Shown here: positions 5,886-7,668 of the stretch, in pieces
Position numbering within the stretch: the stretch's first letter is position 1
Layout: every line of letters begins with the position of its first letter
Assembly (NCBI GenBank): GCA_015655485.1
Contig: JAATEZ010000405.1
Span: 1 to 7,668, forward strand
Source: Lactobacillales bacterium
GTDB taxonomy: Bacteria > Bacillota > Bacilli > Lactobacillales > Vagococcaceae
Reading direction: 5' to 3'
Length of the DNA: 7,668 nt
Translations under genes and position numbers: made by a program
Notes under the pieces: model-generated
Database searches by the model: none
The model's input: the letters and a program-made list of their open reading frames with translations, nothing else
What the model was told of the DNA's origin: nothing

Positions 5886-6719
5886 TCAGGCACCTGTTAT
5901 TCCAAGGAAGGTCAGGGCAAAGCCCAGCAGCACGACACCAATCAGTACTTTGACCGGGCTGACATTTTTACGCAAAAGATAGAAGCAGGCAACTGCAAGC
6001 GCCAGCGGGAGCATAGCCGGCAGGATTTGATCCAAAACCTTTTGCAATTCAAACACAGTTCCATTGATTTTTGTCTTAAATACGATTGGAAACTTGACTA
6101 AAGTTGCGATCATTCCGCCAACAACCGTTACACCGACGATCGAAGTTGCTTTGGTGAACATGACCATGACCCCTTCTTGAACGGCTTTTTGAATATATTG
6201 ACTGCCAAGTTTATAACTATACTTTTGACCAAACCATCGAATCAACAGGTTTGGGATCAAAGCAATCAACGGCAATACCGCTACAACAAGATTCCCCTGC
6301 TTAGCAAAGCTGATAGCGATCCCCATAATGATCAACGCCCAAACTCCTGAGAAGAAAGTATCCCCGATACCGGCTAATGGACCCATAAGTCCGATTTTCA
6401 TACCGCTGATACCGGCTGTATCGAAAGGTCCATCCAGTGAAGCTTTGGCATTCTCTTCCTCCATTGAAACAGCCAAACCAGAAGCAATTCCAACCATGTT
6501 CGGAGTCGTGTTGAAGAATTCCAGATTTCGCTTCATGGCTTCCCAATATTGATCATCATTTTTATAAATTTGGCGATAAACCGGCTGATGGACCCAATCC
6601 CAGGCAACACCTTGCTGCCGAGTATAACTCATACAAAATCCCAAAAACATATTCCGCCAAAAGAGTTTTTTAATTAATTTTTTTTCATTACTGGTTAATT
6701 GAAGGTTGTTATTACTCAT
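5886..6719 (-). CDS. PTS mannose/fructose/sorbose-family subunit IID
   Basis: This 277-residue protein is of the ManZ/LevG/AgaD type. The N-terminal cytoplasmic part carries the family's features: KKLFWRNMFLGFCMSY (17-32), then a region with NMVGIASGLAVSMEEENA (74-91), and the signature GPLAGIGDTFFSG at 113-125. Hydrophobic segments follow at about 144-162 and 193-208, and there is a C-terminal pair at about 233-275. With IIC it forms the membrane channel that moves a sugar while IIA and IIB pass it a phosphoryl group. The start at 6719 is chosen over a longer frame beginning at 6743. It has AGGAGGAGG nine bases upstream and gives the usual IIC/IID overlap of 8 bases (ATGAGTAA, 6712-6719). 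The sugar is not deducible; mannose, fructose, sorbose, N-acetylgalactosamine and gluconate-type relatives all share this layout. Confidence 0.92.
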   Translation of the reverse strand: MSNNNLQLTSNEKKLIKKLFWRNMFLGFCMSYTRQQGVAWDWVHQPVYRQIYKNDDQYWEAMKRNLEFFNTTPNMVGIASGLAVSMEEENAKASLDGPFDTAGISGMKIGLMGPLAGIGDTFFSGVWALIIMGIAISFAKQGNLVVAVLPLIALIPNLLIRWFGQKYSYKLGSQYIQKAVQEGVMVMFTKATSIVGVTVVGGMIATLVKFPIVFKTKINGTVFELQKVLDQILPAMLPLALAVACFYLLRKNVSPVKVLIGVVLLGFALTFLGITGA

Positions 6720-7515
6720 TGAAAAAATCCTCCTCCTGATCATTCCTTGCAGTCACAGAGACATTGGCGCTGCCTTTAGCATCTTTTATTTCTTTATCAA
6801 TGAAGAATGACAATAATCCGAAAACTACACCAAAGATACTGACTGCCATAATCGGCAGCTCAAGATAGGCAGCTAAAACGAATCCGGCGATAAAGTATGG
6901 CAAAAAGGAAATATTCCAAACATATTTTAACAACATCCCCATCCCGACAGCAGGGAGCATGCCGGCAGATACGGTTAATGCGGTCAGAAATGTACGGGGA
7001 ATGCTGTCAACAAAGGCTTTGATCCCGGCCGTGCCAAGTAAAATCGCAAAAAATGCCAATAAAAAGTAGGCTAATTCATAAACACCGATTTGGAGCCACC
7101 AAAGTCGATTAAACTTGCCAATGTTGCGTTCCTCGATATATTTTTCAAATATTTCAACATTCGCAGTAAACCAGAATTTCAGCAGATTCCAAACGACAAC
7201 TGCCAGCATGGAGATCGGTACTGCCAAAGCTACTGCGACAGCTGGTTTCTGATTCAGCATCAGCGCAAACGCCACTCCCAAAGTACCGCCAACGGCCGTA
7301 TCTTGAGGCAAAACTCCGCCGATTTGCATGACACCATAAAAGGCAAGTTCAACAGCGGCTCCCAGTATAAGTGCTTGAACTGGGCTTTTGCCCAATAGAA
7401 GGGCTAATATAATATATGAAATGAACGGCATTAATTGAGCAAATGAACCATACGCATTGATCCATTTCCCAAAAGCCATTACTAATGCAACAACCAAAGC
7501 TTGATATAATAACAT
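6712..7515 (-). CDS. PTS mannose/fructose/sorbose-family subunit IIC
   Basis: This 267-residue integral membrane protein of the ManY/LevF/AgaC/AgaW type has hydrophobic segments spread over almost the whole length. Residues 50-85 hold the conserved core (ILGAAVELAFYGVMQIGGVL, then PQDTAVGGTLGVAF), the region known in this family to line the sugar site. Later segments include AGMLPAVGMGMLLK (184-197) and PYFIAGFVLAAYLELPIMA (206-224). A charged cytoplasmic tail (DKEIKDAKGS...DQEEDFFNE) ends the protein. The ribosome binding site AAAGGAG lies seven bases before the ATG. The 3' end overlaps the IID start by 8 bases, so the two subunits are translationally coupled. The phosphoryl-transfer subunits IIA and IIB are not encoded between 5823 and 7515 and would have to be upstream (right of the window) or elsewhere. 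Confidence 0.92.
   Translation of the reverse strand: MLLYQALVVALVMAFGKWINAYGSFAQLMPFISYIILALLLGKSPVQALILGAAVELAFYGVMQIGGVLPQDTAVGGTLGVAFALMLNQKPAVAVALAVPISMLAVVVWNLLKFWFTANVEIFEKYIEERNIGKFNRLWWLQIGVYELAYFLLAFFAILLGTAGIKAFVDSIPRTFLTALTVSAGMLPAVGMGMLLKYVWNISFLPYFIAGFVLAAYLELPIMAVSIFGVVFGLLSFFIDKEIKDAKGSANVSVTARNDQEEDFFNE
6729..6737 (-). promoter_or_regulatory. Ribosome binding site that decides the IID start
   Basis: AGGAGGAGG on the minus strand lies inside the last codons of the IIC gene (encoding part of its DQEEDFFNE tail), nine bases before the ATG at 6719. Its near-perfect complementarity to 16S rRNA makes this start much better than the ATG at 6743. Confidence 0.8.
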
Positions 7516-7528
7516 GATTATTCTCCTT

Positions 7529-7668
7529 TCAGTAATGTGGTAAATTTAGTCGGATTATCATTTGGTTTAATATATTTTCAATTGCCAATAACAACAGTAG
7601 ACGGAATTCAATCAAGGATAGGTTGTGCCAGTTCAGCATTTGGTTCTCAATTTTATTTATTAATTTTA
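7529..7668 (-). CDS. Possible 3' end of an unidentified upstream gene
   Basis: From the right edge one minus-strand frame stays open for 45 codons and ends in a TGA at 7529-7531 that leads directly into the IIC ribosome binding site (TGAAAGGAG). That is the spacing expected of neighbouring genes in an operon. The peptide has hydrophobic and charged alternation (LSLIEFRLLLLLAIENILNQ) and ends RLNLPHY. It does not look like the end of a PTS IIB or IIA domain. A helix-rich tail such as that of a PRD-type regulator is conceivable, but this is only an impression. The other two frames have stops. The DNA is AT-rich and the frame is short, so chance cannot be excluded. Confidence 0.3.
   Translation of the reverse strand, partial: KLINKIENQMLNWHNLSLIEFRLLLLLAIENILNQMIIRLNLPHY

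Noticed and set aside
6720..6743. Eight-residue N-terminal extension of IID starting at 6743
   Set aside because: The start at 6719 has the near-perfect AGGAGGAGG and gives the typical short overlap with IIC.
7625..7630. TGGCAC on the minus strand upstream of the IIC gene, a perfect sigma-54 -24 element; sigma-54 often drives mannose-family PTS operons
   Set aside because: At the required spacing the -12 position reads ATCC instead of TTGC, so the second half of the promoter is missing; it also lies within the possible coding frame at the right edge.

Overview
The window looks like chromosomal DNA of a low-GC Firmicute, most likely a Lactobacillales member such as Enterococcus or a relative. 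The evidence is AT-rich intergenic DNA, strong AGGAGG-type ribosome binding sites, a perfect match to the Firmicute catabolite-response (cre) consensus, a lipobox lipoprotein, mannose-family PTS membrane subunits and a PemIK/MazEF cassette. The species cannot be fixed from the sequence alone. The locus reads as accessory sugar-metabolism DNA with small secreted proteins and a toxin-antitoxin module between two sugar-uptake loci.

Left part (1-3414): a divergent sugar locus. On the minus strand a sugar-porter-type MFS transporter (1087-2343) is followed 33 bases later by an L-arabinose/L-fucose-isomerase-like gene that runs off the left edge (1-1053). An AraC-family regulator (2557-3414) is read the other way from a 213-base AT-rich shared control region. 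The simplest model is that the regulator senses a sugar (or its metabolite) and controls uptake by the MFS protein and isomerisation by the AraA-like enzyme. The sugar itself cannot be read from the sequence.

Middle (3434-4466): a minus-strand unit made of a small secreted protein gene (3927-4355) and a small lipoprotein gene (3592-3897). It has a good promoter with a consensus cre site just downstream of it, and it ends in a 25-bp-stem terminator. The secreted-protein gene has an in-frame amber codon exactly at the predicted signal-peptidase site, so it is probably a recent pseudogene unless the codon is suppressed. Neither protein was recognised beyond its export signal.

Next (4499-5118): a PemI/MazE antitoxin and PemK/MazF toxin pair on the minus strand with an 8-base overlap, preceded by repeated motifs that could be autoregulatory operators. 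From about 5119 to 5822 no gene can be supported. That stretch holds only short open fragments in changing frames and may be decayed DNA.

Right part (5823-7668): minus-strand genes for the mannose/fructose/sorbose-family PTS subunits IIC (6712-7515) and IID (5886-6719). They are translationally coupled by an 8-base overlap and closed by a textbook TTCG-loop terminator. IIA and IIB are not in the window. A short open frame touching the right edge ends at the IIC ribosome binding site and may be the tail of an upstream gene in the same operon.
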